Shown here: in pieces, positions 33,771 through 45,316 of the stretch | How the letters are laid out: the number at the start of each line of letters is the position of its first letter | How positions within the stretch are numbered: the stretch's first letter is position 1 | Assembly: GCA_964007475.1 (NCBI GenBank) | Contig: OZ023273.1 | Location: forward strand, 71,773,842-71,837,841 | DNA length: 64,000 nucleotides | Reading direction: 5' to 3' | Origin: Hybos culiciformis | Lineage: Eukaryota > Arthropoda > Insecta > Diptera > Hybotidae | Translations under genes and position numbers: made by a program | The notes under the pieces: generated by a model | The model's database searches: none | Told to the model about the DNA's origin: nothing | The model's input: only the letters and a program-made list of their open reading frames with translations

Positions 33771-36280
33771 AAATCTTACGTTTTAGCATTGAGTAATAAT
33801 ATTTATAAGAGGGACAGAATTCATACAAATAAATTTTTTTCAAAAATTATGACAATATTTTGAATGTATTGATTAAAATTTTTTAATGCGCAGGGCTTCG
33901 GTAAGTTGTATTTACATTCGCAAATTTAGCTCGGTAAATGGTCCATTACATGCATCAATACACATGCAATTATAGAGGAATGTAAATTGTATTTACATTT
34001 CCCTGTGATGTAAATTGTATTTACATTGCTCTATATTGTATTTACATTCTTCATTTTGAACTGCGTAATACTATAAACAAAAATCACTCACACTCACAAT
34101 ATTTCAATACAGACAAATACCAAAAAAAAAAAAAAAAAAAAAAATGTATACCTCTCACATGCATCATATCAATGTCAAACAAAGCTTAGTTTATAAGGCT
34201 AAAAATCTATATTTTCCCTCCGAGCTAATCTATATTTTCCCTCTGAGCAATCAAAAAAAAAAAAAAAGAACCAATAAAAAAATACGCGGCTATTTTTTTT
34301 TTTTCTAAAAAGCGGCCAGTCGATCAGTCGATGAATTTTCTTAACATGTGTTTCAATCTACTATTTTTAAAGGATCTTCGAACCTCTACTACTAAATTTT
34401 TAAACGAGTGTGTTTGGATTTTAGTACAAAAATTTAAACCACAATTCAAAAATTGCACTTATTTTTATTCAAAAAAACAAAATGAATAAAAATAGAACAA
34501 TGGTAACCCTGAAAATATCTTTGTTGTCATTATAAAGTTTGCTGTCAATTGTCAAATGTCAAGTAAGAATTTTTTTTCTTTTATCAAAAAAAGGGAAAAT
34601 GGCAGCAACAAGGAGATTATTTATTGTAAATAAAAATTATTATTATATAATTATTATTTGATTTTATTTTTAATTATAAAAAAAAAAAATTATAAAATTA
34701 TTATTATTTTTTTTAATAATTAAAAATAAAATTAAATAAAATTTAAGAAGACCATTAGTTCCTAAAATAATAAAAAAAAATTAGTAATTTTTCTAATAAA
34801 AAATTATTCGATTTTTTTTTTTGCAAAAAAGAAAATGAATAATTTTTTTTGGAAAAATTACTAATTTTTTTTTAATATTTTAGGAATTAGCTGATCTTAA
34901 ATCATCCGGTTTGAAATCATTTCGAGAAATAAATTTACTTCCGCGAGTTGTGTATACACACAAACACATAGACACGAGTCATGTTTATATCACGAGACCG
35001 AAGGTCGACACATTGACGAGTGTCTATGTGTTTGTGTGTATACACAACGAGCTGTATAACAAATTTGATTACCATGTATTGTGTACTGCTTTAATGTGCA
35101 TGGGAGAGGGAGTTGAAAACAATACATTTACAATGAAAAAAATAAACAAAAAAGTTCAAAATGAAGCAAGGAAATAAAATTTAATTAATACGGAAGTAAA
35201 TTTATTTCTCGAATTAATTTCAAACCGGATGATTTAAGATCAGCTAATTCCTAAAATATTAAAAAAAAATTAGTAATTTTTCCAAAAAAAATTATTCATT
35301 TTCTTTTTTGCAAAAAAAAAATCGAATAATTTTTTTTTAGAAAAATTACTAATTTTTTTTTTATTATTTTAGGAACTAATGGTCTTCTTAAATTTTATTT
35401 AATTTTATTTTTAATTATTAAAAAAAATAATAATAATTTTATAATTATTTTTTTTTATAATTAAAAATAAAATCAAATTATAAATATATAGTTATAATTT
35501 ATATTTACAATAAATAATCTCCTTGTTGCTGCCATTTTCCTCGTTTGTTGATAAAAGAAAAAAAATTCTTACTTGACATTTGACAGCAAACTTTATAATG
35601 ACAACAAAGATATTTTCAGGGTTACCATTGTTCTATTTTTATTCATTTTGTTTTTTTGAATAAAAATAAGTGCAATTTTTGAAGTGTGGTTTAAATTTTT
35701 GTACTAAAATCCAACCACACTCGTTTAAAAATTTAGTAGTAGAGGTTCGAAGATCCTTTAAAAATAGTAGATTGAAACACATGTTAAGAAAATTCATCGA
35801 CTGATCGTTTGGCCGCTTTTTAGAAAAAAAAAAATAGCCGCGTATTTTTTTATTGGTTCTTTTTTGTTTTTTTTTTTTGTTTGCTCAGAGGGAAAATATA
35901 GATTAGCTCAGAGGGGAAATATAGATTTTTAGCATTATAAACTAAACTTTATTTGACATTGATATGATGCATGTGAGAGGTATACATTTGCAATTTTTTT
36001 TTTTGGTATTTGTCTGTATTGAAATATTGTGAGTGTGAGTGATATTATTTTTGTTTATAGTATTACGCAGTTCAAACGGAAGAATGTAAATACAATATAG
36101 AGCAATGTAAATACAATTTACATCACAGGGAAATGTAAATACAAATTACATTCCTCTATAATTGCATGTGTATTGATGCATGTAATGGAGCATTTACCGA
36201 GCTAAATTTGCGAATGTAAATACAACTTACCGAAGCCATGCGCATTAAATATTATTACTCTATGGTTTTAGTTAATATAT
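33771..36280. mobile_element. Host palindromic MITE split by the foldback element
   Basis: Left flank GAGTAATAATATTTATAAG (33791) and right flank AATATTATTACTC (36247) are the ends of an element that occurs uninterrupted at 61863-62149. The 2.3-kb foldback element inserted into its interior. Confidence 0.55.
33893..36237. mobile_element. Large foldback element, 2,345 bp, about 1.05-kb arms
   Basis: Left terminus GGGCTTCGGTAAGTTG and right terminus CAACTTACCGAAGCC; the arms (33893-34945 and 35190-36237) are near-identical inverted copies with small indels, so this is not a simple assembly mirror. The flanking 7 bp ATGCGCA is repeated (33886-33892, 36238-36244). Near each end the terminal word GTAAATTGTATTTACAT is reiterated several times. 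The 245-bp core is itself an inverted repeat (GTGTATACACACAAACACAT near 34948 and its inverse near 35016-35042). No transposase; the open frame at 34911-35177 is core sequence. Confidence 0.85.
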
Positions 36281-36359
36281 AAAGTAAACATTTTAAAGTG
36301 AGTTTAAAAATTTAAAGTATTCTTATTTGACTAAGAATTTTATGTTACGTTTTGTAACA

Positions 36360-36655
36360 GTGCCGGCACGACCTAACCGTAGCTCCATATCCAAAAATTT
36401 TTCAGCTAGTAATCTTTATTTTAACGGAGCTACCTATTTTGAAAAAAAAAAATTTTTGTCACTGTTATTTCATAGTTTAAAACTTTTAAGTTTAAACTTC
36501 TTTCGGCAGTTCCTATGACTGATACGTGTGTTTTTTTGTGTATCCTACCTATTTTGGAAAAAAAAATTTTTTTGTGTATTTTTTGCCGGCACGACCTAAC
36601 CGTAGCTCCCTACCCAAAGATTTTTCGGCTGGTAATCTTTATTTTAACGGAGCTA
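36360..36655. repeat. Array units and palindromic-MITE half copy
   Basis: Two more units of the 32-kb array (CACGACCTAACC at 36365 and 36590) flank a half-copy of the palindromic element (TTTCGGCAGTTCCTATGACT near 36500). Confidence 0.75.
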
Positions 36656-37172
36656 GACTGAGGGAAAAAAATTTCTAGAATCGTGCAATACACTTTCATA
36701 ATCACTAAAATTTAAGAAAAAAACGAATTTTTATCATAATTTGTTAAATACTTGCTTGAATTTTCCAATTTTTTCTCGTCTGTTATTTATGGCTTTTTCC
36801 ATGAGTCAAGTAAACTTATTTTGCTAGATTTAATGGGCTTATTTTCATTAATCATGTAATTTGTTCTCCATTTATGTAAATATTTCATAATTTAAGTAAA
36901 TATTTACTTGATGTGATTCTAACACAGTTTAAGAATTTTTTTCCTTCGTTTGTGTATTTTTTTTTAACGATACATGTGGTCAATTAAAAACATGATTCTT
37001 TGCGAATACATTTCTTATTTGATAATAATTTTTTCATATTCTATGGTTACAGTTTTCCATAAGTTAAATAAATTATTCTTGATTGAATGAAATTTTATGA
37101 ATCTTAAGAAAGATATTATAGTCAGTATAGAATTCATATTTTCTATTTTACACACATTCTAAATTTCAATTG

Positions 37173-37235
37173 CTTAGCCTAGTGGTAAAGTTGAACGTTT
37201 GCAATGCAAAAGAACAAGGTTCGAATCCCGAATAA
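37173..37235 (+). other. tRNA-like sequence (box A and box B)
   Basis: TAGCCTAGTGG and GGTTCGAATCC are near-consensus polymerase III internal promoter boxes about 35 bp apart, as in a tRNA. Acceptor and T stems do not pair properly and no CCA-compatible end is seen, so it is a tRNA-derived repeat and not a working tRNA gene. Confidence 0.6.
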
Positions 37236-37367
37236 TAAAATTAAATTTAATAAACATAAATAAAATAAATAAAAAATTATAAAAAAAAAAAAAAATAATT
37301 AAAAAAAAAAAATAAATAAAATAAAAAATAATAAATGTAAAAAAAAATTTTTTTCCCATAATTGTCC

Positions 37368-37440
37368 TCTTCAAGATTCGAACCTGGGTCCTCAGCATTG
37401 CAAACCGGCATCTCTACCTATATGCTGAGCTATTGAAATC
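37368..37440 (-). other. tRNA-like sequence, inverted partner
   Basis: Reverse complement reads TAGCTCAGCATATAGG and GGTTCGAATCT: diverged box A and box B facing the copy at 37173-37235. Confidence 0.55.
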
Positions 37441-37735
37441 AAAAATGTATTTTTCAAGTCATGCGTTTCTTGATTCGTGTTTCTTTTACACGAGTTATCA
37501 AAAAACTCGCTCATTGCAATGTCTTATTATTTCTTCATTTACGCAAACAATATTACTTTCATGAAGTAAAGTTGCTTGTTATGTGCATGAAAAAGTTCTA
37601 AAAATTATGTAAAAAAAATACACGATTCCAGAAAAAAGGCGAACGGGTCAAAAACAAGTCCTTTTTCTCCATGATTTATTCAGATCAATCTTTTCTCTCC
37701 GTGTACCTATTTAGAAAAAAAAATTTTTTTTGTGT

Positions 37736-37890
37736 ATTTTGCGCCGGCACGACCTAACCGTACCTCCCTGCCCAAAAATTTTTCAGCAGGTAAAATTAAT
37801 TTCACCGGAAAAAATTTTTTTTTTTTGTATATTTTGAGCCGGCACGACCTAACATTTTTGCACAAACATTTTCTTTATTTCACCGAAGCT
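37736..37890. repeat. Last units of the 80-120 bp array
   Basis: CACGACCTAACC at 37747 and CACGACCTAAC at 37846, the right edge of the array. Confidence 0.75.
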
Positions 37891-38312
37891 ACCTAATTTG
37901 AAAAAAAAATTAGTTTTAAATAATTTGTAAACGAAAGATTTTTATATATAATAATAATTTTAATTTAAATTTCCGCGCCAAATTATTTTGGTTTTATTAA
38001 TGGCACTCATTTTTTTGTGTACATTTTTCAAATTCGAGTCGTATTTTGAGTATTTGATTCTTATTTTTCTGAGAAAAAATTTCGTGCGTTTTAGATACTT
38101 GAATGGATACTCGAATTTAGACAAGATTTTTACCCTCTACCAAAAATCTCACAACGCGCCTAAGAAGTATAAACTTCAAAAAGACTATAGTTTTAATCAA
38201 ATGTAACATTAATTCAACAAAATTGATCATTGATTAAAAAGATTAATAATTCAACAATAATTATTATTAGAAAGATTGCACATGAGGTCTACGTAGTTTT
38301 CAATTGAATAAT

Positions 38313-38470
38313 AAATTATTGTAATAACGCAGAAGATGATTGAATTCATAAATGGTTTGTTAAAATAAACTGAGAAAAATTCAATGATACGCATTATCAT
38401 TTGTATAACAAGAATTTTGTATTCAATAATTAAATTGTTGTTTCAATAAATAATAATCAAAATATAAATT
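38313..38470 (-). repeat. 157-bp repeat, inverted copy of 33193-33349
   Basis: Reads AAATTATTGTAATAACGC to AATATAAATT; the reverse complement matches the left copy almost base for base. Together they bracket 5 kb of array and nested elements. Confidence 0.8.
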
Positions 38471-39350
38471 CCTAAAATTATTTGAACTTACAATATCTTT
38501 TTTTTTTTTGGAATACAGATACAATCTCTTCTGATATTCCTTTCGATAGAATAGTAGAAATTTTGATTATTATTGACAATGAAATCTTTAATACGATTGA
38601 CAATACAGGGGTGGAATTATGTGTAACTTTGTCGTCTTTGTGACAATCGACGATTTCAAACAAGATCAATTTCTATTAAAATTAAAATTTTGCTTCTTAT
38701 CTAATCATTATCATCATGTCATTTTGAAATAAAAAGGTAGTAAAACTCAATAAAAATCTTCAAAGAATAACTAGTTTATAAAGTAAACCTTGATTTATAA
38801 AAATATTTTTAAAATTTGTAGAGAAAAATAAATGAATTATGTACATAATTAAGTTGAAATTTTTAGGTTTCTCTTACGGTCTACAGTTTGCCGTAAAGAT
38901 TTAAATTTTGAAAATTAAAGTTTCGACAGATTGTCAAAAACCAATAATAATAAACCATATATAATTTTTCTAAAAAAAATTTCAAAGTTTGTTCATGCCA
39001 AAAGAAATTTAAATTTTGAAAACTAAGGATTTTGATTTATTTTGAATAAATCCTAAATTAATTTTGTAATAAAACTACATAATTGTTTTTGAAGCAACTT
39101 CAAAACAAATTTTGCTTACTCTAAATTCGAGATTCTAAGCAATTAAATTTAATTTTTATCCCTCGTAGAATTCAATATATTTTCACAAAAAAAAATATTT
39201 GTTTTAAGTTTTAAACAAAAGAAATAAAATTTTGAAATAAATTTTTTTTACTTTAATAAAAAATACAAAATGTTTTCATGACAAAAATACAAAGATTGAT
39301 CGGTCACAACATATAGATTTTAATACTAATTATTTTATTTTCATGATTTT
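38471..39350. other. AT-rich spacer
   Basis: No gene recognised. The minus-strand open frame at 38669-38478 has no motif I can name. Confidence 0.35.
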
Positions 39351-39599
39351 TCATATTCAAATTGTTGATTGTAAACAAAACAGACATATTCAAAATGTTG
39401 ATCGTCTCTCTATAAGAACGATATTCAAATTATTGATTATCAACAAGAAAGACATGTTTCTAATATTGATCGTCTAAGAACGATATTCAAATTATTGATC
39501 GTCAACCAAAAAGACAAATTGCACAAACTCCTGTACCAAATCAATACCACAAAGTACTTTTCAAAAATCGTAAACCACGACTTGAACGTGCTCATTGTC

Positions 39600-39919
39600 C
39601 AAAAAACTAGAAAAACTGTCCCTTTACTATCAAAATGTTAGGGGACTTCGTTCTAAGTGTAAGATTATGTGAAATCTGATACACTTAATTTTGACATTTA
39701 TGCCTTAACGGAAACTTGGCTTTATAAAGGCATCCTTAGTAACGAACTTTTTTCTCCCTGCTTTCAAATTTTTCGTAAAGATCGTTACCCCAATATTGAG
39801 GGTGACAGCACCAATATTCCGAAAGATGGTGTTATTTCTGAAGATATACATTTTTATTACAAGAATTTTATTACTGATAATCAGCATGGGTTTCTTAAGG
39901 GTAGGTCTACTACTCGTCG
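39600..39919 (+). pseudogene. Jockey-like LINE ORF2, 5' part (endonuclease, RT start)
   Basis: Plus strand. Reads YYQNVRGLRSK then FDIYALTETWL, the APE endonuclease start of a non-LTR retrotransposon, with a frameshift near 39668. An internal deletion joins this to FITDNQHGFLKGRSTT, a reverse-transcriptase motif, at about 39855-39916. The LINE is interrupted at 39919 and resumes at 46866. Upstream, 39360-39520 has short direct repeats (CAAATTATTGATTATCAAC-like) that may be its 5' region. Confidence 0.8.
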
Positions 39920-40371
39920 GCCCAAAATTATAATGTCGTATCTGCATTTTTTGCGAAAATGAGTTAAGAATTGATCTTTATATTTTTCGAGATGATCTTT
40001 CGATCTGTGTTATCCACGTTGCTGTATCTTTAATAGTTCCCGAGATATTCAGTGTCGTAAGCGATCTAAAAAAGATTTAATAAAATATTATAATGTCGTA
40101 ACCAACAAAATAATGTCATTTACGACAGAATTGAATGTAAAATATCGATAAAATAATTCAATATTATAATGTCGTAACTGCTATTTCTATATATAATTTT
40201 GCTTTAAAATAAATAATTGTTTCTTAATTCTTAAAAGTTGTAAAAGATCATTTTATGTAATTAAAGTGTTAAAATTTACTTGAAAAAACAAATATTTGAA
40301 TAAAAATTTCCAGTATTATAATATCGTATCTGTATGAAATTTCAATTTTTCTCGGACCTTATAACCTATTT

Positions 40372-40800
40372 CCATTAGTCGAATATTTGTGGAATATTCA
40401 GTTTTCCGGAATATTTCAGGTAAATTTCCATATAAAATTAAATTCCTGTATTTCTATTTCCCTTTTTCATATTCCACTTAAGTTAGGGTTCGGATTCAAA
40501 ATTTATCAAAAAAAGTACATCATTTATGAAAAAAAGTACATTTTTACGTAATTTTTTTAATTATTTTTTGGTTGGTAAGAAATTTTTTTGTCAAAGTGAC
40601 AAAAAAATAAATAAAAATCGTAAATAAATTTTTTTTTGTATGAAAAAGTAATAAAAAAAAATTTATTCAATTTATTTTTTTTTTAAATGTCAATATATTC
40701 CACTTCGTATTCCACTTAATGTAATGGAAACGGTAAGTGAAATATCGGAATTTATGTGGGATATATTGGGTGAATAGAAATAGCTTATTAAGGTAAAGAA
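40372..40800. mobile_element. Nested MITE related to 19922-20543
   Basis: Shares TTTTCCGGAATATTTCAGG and TTGTGGAATAT words with the MITE at 19922-20543, and has loosely inverted ends (CCTATTTCCATTAG and its mirrored GAATAGAAATAGC). Target duplication not resolved. Confidence 0.5.
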
Positions 40801-41219
40801 GTTAAAAAAAAGTCTGTTATTACTTGCTAGCATAAAATATACTTTTAAGACAATCTAGAAAGATTATTGAGGCGAATTACGAAAAAAAATTAAAAAGTTT
40901 TTCGGCTCAATTTTTTTTTCGAGCGTTCCAATTCCAAACTTTAAATTCGATTTTCTCGGAACTTAGAGTGCGTCCCATAAGTAAAAATATTTCAAACATA
41001 GGAATTCCCTTTTCTGCAAGTCCTACAACTATTTTCTGCAAAGTCCTACAAGTATTTTCTGAAAAATCTTACACATAAAATATCTTTTGACTTTTAATTT
41101 TTTGAATCTGCTCAGATTATATACTTTATAAATTAATAAAAAAATAATTAAAAAAAAAATGAATACTGAAACAAAAAAAAAAAAGTGATGTCGCCATACC
41201 AATTATTTCCAAATTTATA

Positions 41220-43514
41220 ATGGATATAAATAATCTTATAAATGCATTTTTGGAGGTAAATAAAAGTTAAGCATTTTATTGAATAAAAGTAATAATAGAA
41301 TATTTTCAGATAGAGGAGGACGATTCCGATACTGAAAATTTAAATACTAATATCACATTATCAGCTGCAGTACCGTTTATAAAAAACCAACCAGTAAGGC
41401 AGGAGGACTACATTGAAAAGGTTGTTCCTAATTACAACAATGTTGAATTCCAACAAGCGCAGAGTAAACATATTTCTATAGTAGAGTAACAAGGAATAAC
41501 GAAAATTTTTATGCAAAAAAAAAAAAAAATTCACCTCCCTCTTACAAGGTGCCTTTCTGATTCCTTTTACTTAATTTTTTTTCGCAGGTTTTTTTAAAAT
41601 CCAAAATTAAGTACTTTTTTAAGAACAAAGTGAGTTCATTTTGTTTTATTTTCGACTTAAAACTATTTTCTTATTTTTAAAATTTTTGAAAACCGTAAAA
41701 TTACTTATATTTTACAATTTTTTTAATTTTTTGTAAAGGCAAAAAATTATCATAGTCACCTGGTTCTTTTATAAAATAAATGCATTGTTTACATTTATTT
41801 GGCCTTAAGCGCGTCATAGTTTCCCTTAAATACTCAATACTAATAAATAAAAATCATATGATTTTTGTTTTGGTTTAATTTTTCGATTTTAAGGATGTGA
41901 GAATTTTTTTTAAAGCTTAAAGCTAATTTGAATTTCAACCGCTAGTGATTTAAATGTGAGAAATTAAAATAATAATTTAAATTAACTTTTACCAATTTTT
42001 TAGTTCTCAATTTGATGAATTTTAAACAGTTGAAAAATGTAAATTAACAGTTCCTCCTAAAAACTTTCTTAATTATATTAAAATATTACAGGATAAGTTT
42101 GCTGAAAATTTCGATTTACATGTAACAGAAAATAATTTAGTAAGTAAATTAGCTTCCCTTCTTACAAACGTTGAATGTAATTTCAAATGTTGTGAAAATT
42201 TCAATAAAATTTATTTAATTCATTTTTTCATACGTGTGCGCATATATTTCATTTTAAATTTTTTTAATAAAATGTAAAAATTAGAAAAAATAGAAATAAA
42301 ATGTTGTCTGTGATGAGTTTATAAAATTAAAAGTCTTGTTTTATTTCGTAACTTTTAAAAAAGCAACCATTTCATCCCTGATCATTTTTATTCAACACAA
42401 TGATAGATTTTGAGTAAAAAAAAACATAGATTTTTTGGCGGGACGAAATAAATTTTCTATGGCAGATACTTTACTTTATGAAATAGGTGTACAATGACAA
42501 GCGTTTCGCATGACGAGAGAAGCGTACGAGTTTCTACTTGCCAAAGTTTGGAATAGTTCAGGTTTTCTTGATGTGGGACGTCCTCAAACAGATTTAAATA
42601 ACCAGTTGCTGGCTGTTATATGGTTATTAGCAACACCAGACTCATTCAGGTAATACAAAAATTTTCAAAAAATCTATTTCAATTGAATAAATTTTTATTT
42701 AATTTTAGATCAGTAGGAGAAAAATTTGGTTTTCCCAAATCAACCCTTTCTCGGTTTTTTTTCAGAATCGTGAGAATTTTGAATAAAATTGCAGCTGAAA
42801 TAATAAAATGGCCTAGTCCAGAAGAAATTGTTAAAAAAATTTATGGTTTTAAACGCAAATCGCCATTCAACAATGTAGTTGGAGCTATAGATGGAACTTA
42901 CGTTCCGATAAGTCCACCATCGGATCAAGCTATATGGTATCGGAACAGAAATAAGTTCCATTCTATTACTCTGCAGGCGATTTGCGATTCCGAAATGCGT
43001 TTCTTGGACTGTTCAGTCGGTTACCCAAGTTCCGTACACGATGCCAGGATTTTCAATAAATCCCGAATTTTTGAAAGTTTCAGAAAATTCTGTAATTTAT
43101 TTTCCAAACCAATCAGTGATTCTTGCTGATAAAGCATACCCATTGTTAAATTGGTGTATAACACCCTTCATGGATAGGGGAAATCTAAATTTGAAACAAA
43201 AAAAATTTAACACTAGGCACTCGGGTACCCGAAATGTAGTGGAGAGATCATTCGCGCTGCTATTTGGTAGGTTCCGTCGACTACAACAACTCAATATGCA
43301 CTGTACGGAATGGTATGCACCGACAATTCTTGCGTGTTATGTTTTGCACAACATATGCTTAATGCACCGTGATAACTACATTGAAACTTATTTACAAGAT
43401 GGAACTTATCAAGCATGTCAAAGCAATCCGAACATAACTTTTCATAACGATGATGATAATTTGCACCAAGAAGGAGAATTGGCTCGTAATGCAATGATGG
43501 ATATAATTCGATAA
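41220..43514 (+). pseudogene. Harbinger transposase (HARBI1-like), interrupted
   Basis: Predicted exons: 41220-41255, then 41310-41459, continuing at 42504-42649 beyond a 1-kb insertion, and 42709-43514. Introns 41256-41309 and 42650-42708 have GT...AG ends and keep frame. The last exon holds the DDE_Tnp_4 domain: AIDGTYVPI (first Asp), HDARIFNKS, ILADKAYPL (second Asp), VVERSFALL (Glu), then CYVLHNICL. Length would be near 390 residues, normal for HARBI1-like nucleases. Defects: the insertion (41460-42496 plus duplication) and a frameshift near 43080 between HDARIF and the second Asp. The catalytic residues survive but the gene is not functional. Confidence 0.88.
41460..42496. mobile_element. 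hAT-like insertion in the Harbinger transposase
   Basis: Flanked by ACAAGCG at 41453-41459 and 42497-42503. Left end CAGAGTAAACATATTTCTAT and inverted right end CATTGTACACCTATTTCATA agree at roughly 15 of 20 positions. Removing it with one duplication rejoins the transposase exon in frame at the EFQQA and FRMTREA motifs. A scrap near 42090-42160 reads LQDKFAENFDLHVTENN and may be transposase remnant. Confidence 0.75.
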
Positions 43515-43961
43515 TAAACGAATTTCTTTAAAATAAATATTAGTAATGTTACTCGATACTTTATTGCGCATTAAATTTAAGTAATGTTTGTACATAACTC
43601 TTTGTGTGTAAATCTATTTATACACTCCAATAACTATTAATAAAAAATTTAAAAATATTTTAAATAAAAAACTATGATTTTTTATATTTTCAAGCTAAGC
43701 GCTTTTGTTATTATTTTACTGTAGCTCCGATCTTTCTGAATTGGCGCAAATGAACTTTAGGTAGACACTAAAAAAAATTTAATTATAGCGATTTAATTTT
43801 CACGGTTATAAATATTTTTTTGGCCCATATTTGCATAAGTTTTTACTGGTAGTACAGTACAACAGTTAGACCACTTATATAAAAATGAAGAAACTTTTTG
43901 TTTATTTAGTTATAAGATTTATTATCCATTAAAACATAATTTAAAATGGTTTTAAAAATAT

Positions 43962-44030
<69 letters not shown>
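43962..44030. repeat. (TAA)n microsatellite, about 23 units
   Basis: Uninterrupted AAT/TAA trinucleotide run between the two Harbinger genes. Confidence 0.95.
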
Positions 44031-44040
44031 CGAGCAAAAT

Positions 44041-44294
44041 ATGCAGATGAAACAAAAATTATAACAAACAATGCAACAATCTGTAGAAGTTTTCAAAACA
44101 ACGATGGAAAAGTTAATTGATAAACTATAATGATGATTTAAAGTGGAATTTGAGTTTCAAAAATCTTAAACGGCATCGACAGCACAATTCCACTAAATCA
44201 TCATTATAGTTTATCAATTAACTTTTCCATCGTTGTCTTGAAAACTTCTACAGATTGTTGCATTGTTTGTAATAATTTTTGTTTCATCTCCATA
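44041..44294. repeat. Inverted duplication of the Myb gene's 3' end
   Basis: 44041-44145 is an inverted copy of 44187-44294, both containing the last roughly 30 codons of the Myb-like gene (MQQSVEVFKTTMEKLIDKL). The plus-oriented copy has a small change creating a stop near its start. The two face each other across about 40 bp. Confidence 0.85.
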
Positions 44295-45005
44295 TTTTGC
44301 TGAAAACGATTTGATTGCTCTTCTCTACTGAGTATACTGTTTTCATTTGCTCTTCTTACTTCGTGCAGAACAAGATCAGTATTGGATAATCTTTTTCTTT
44401 TTTTAGGCAATAAATTTAAACGATCTGCTTCTTCTTCGGTGTCATTCGTAAATAATGATGGTGATGTTGACGTAGATGGGATATTAAAAGAACCAGATTC
44501 CGCTATTAATGGGGGTGACATAAAATGTTCCTTTTGAAATATTTGATCAAACTCATCTTCATATTTGAAGGTCATTTCCCGTCTTTTTATTATGATCTTT
44601 GGTACGTGTATATTGATACTTTAAAGCAGTAAACTTTTTACGGCATTGATCAGGAGTATACTGGAAATTGGTTTTAACAAGGGAATTAGATATCTCAGTC
44701 CATACTTCCGAATTCGATGTTGTTGAATCCTTGAATTTTTTTAAATTAATTTTGTAAAAATCTATCAAAGTTTTGATGCCGAAGTGATTCCATTTCGTTT
44801 TCTGGAAACGCTTAGGAACATCATCTTCATACCCGTGGTCAGAAGTCTCTTGAAGTACAGTATCATCTTAAATTTAAAAAAATATTTTATGTAATTATTT
44901 TTATTAGCATATAACATTAATTAGTGACAAACCTACCTGTGAATTCTGGGAGGTTTATAGCATAATTTTCGATAATACTATCAATACTATCAGTGTTGTA
45001 GTTTT
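44204..45005 (-). pseudogene. Harbinger Myb/SANT-like DNA-binding protein
   Basis: Minus-strand exons 45005-44937 and 44866-44204, joined by a GT...AG intron in phase 1. The first domain (about 44830-44590) is a Myb/SANT-like trihelix with WNHFGIKTLIDFYK, VWTEISNSLV and YTPDQCRKKFTALKYQY, followed by an acidic/Ser linker, a basic PKKRKR stretch (nuclear localisation) and a C-terminal helix ending TMEKLIDKL. In Harbinger elements the Myb protein carries the transposase to the element ends and into the nucleus. A one-base frameshift near 44570 separates the two halves. Sequence 5' of 45005 is lost next to the Tourist-like MITE. Confidence 0.82.
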
Positions 45006-45068
45006 CTGAAAATAAACAGTAAAGTTTTTATTATATTTTCATTATCAATTATGAAAAAAAAAAGGTTA

Positions 45069-45252
45069 CCCCCCATTTACACAGGCTGTTTTCGAAGATT
45101 AAAATGAAGATTTTTTTTAAATGCGTGTGTAAAATTTGTATAAAATTTTTTCATTTTATACCCACATGAAAAAATTTTATACAAATTTTACACACACATT
45201 TAAAAAAAAATCTTCATTTTAATCTTCGAAAACAGGCTGTGTAAATGGGGGG
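45069..45252. mobile_element. Tourist-like MITE, near-perfect palindrome, 184 bp
   Basis: Two arms of about 85 bp (CCCCCCATTTACACA... and its exact inverse) around an 11-bp loop, flanked on both sides by TTA (45066-45068 and 45253-45255). TTA duplication and C-rich ends fit a PIF/Harbinger-derived MITE. The arms are almost identical, so the insertion is recent or the hairpin is being homogenised. Confidence 0.85.
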
Positions 45253-45316
45253 TTAAACTGCGAATGATGTGTACAAGCTCGATTTGTTTGTACAGATTTG
45301 TTTGTACAGAGGCTAG

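Larger units (their letters stand above)
36656..37710. mobile_element. Inverted-repeat element with paired tRNA-like sequences, copy 1
   Basis: Ends ACTGAGGGAAAAAAA...TAGAATCGTG on the left and CACGATTCCAGAAAA...TCTCTCCGTGT on the right. Inside, 37173-37235 has tRNA-like box A (TAGCCTAGTGG) and box B (GGTTCGAATCC) on the plus strand, and 37368-37440 has a similar pair on the minus strand, separated by an A-rich loop. It interrupts the array of 80-120 bp units. Confidence 0.6.

Noticed and set aside
34911..35177. 88-codon open frame
   Set aside because: Spans the palindromic core of the foldback element; its peptide mirrors the inverted repeat.
33893..36237. Assembly mirror artefact instead of a foldback element
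   Set aside because: Arms differ by several indels and substitutions, and a short flanking duplication is present; long reads would settle it.
37173..37235. Functional tRNA gene
   Set aside because: Box A and B are good but the stems do not pair and the sequence is one half of an inverted repeat inside an element.
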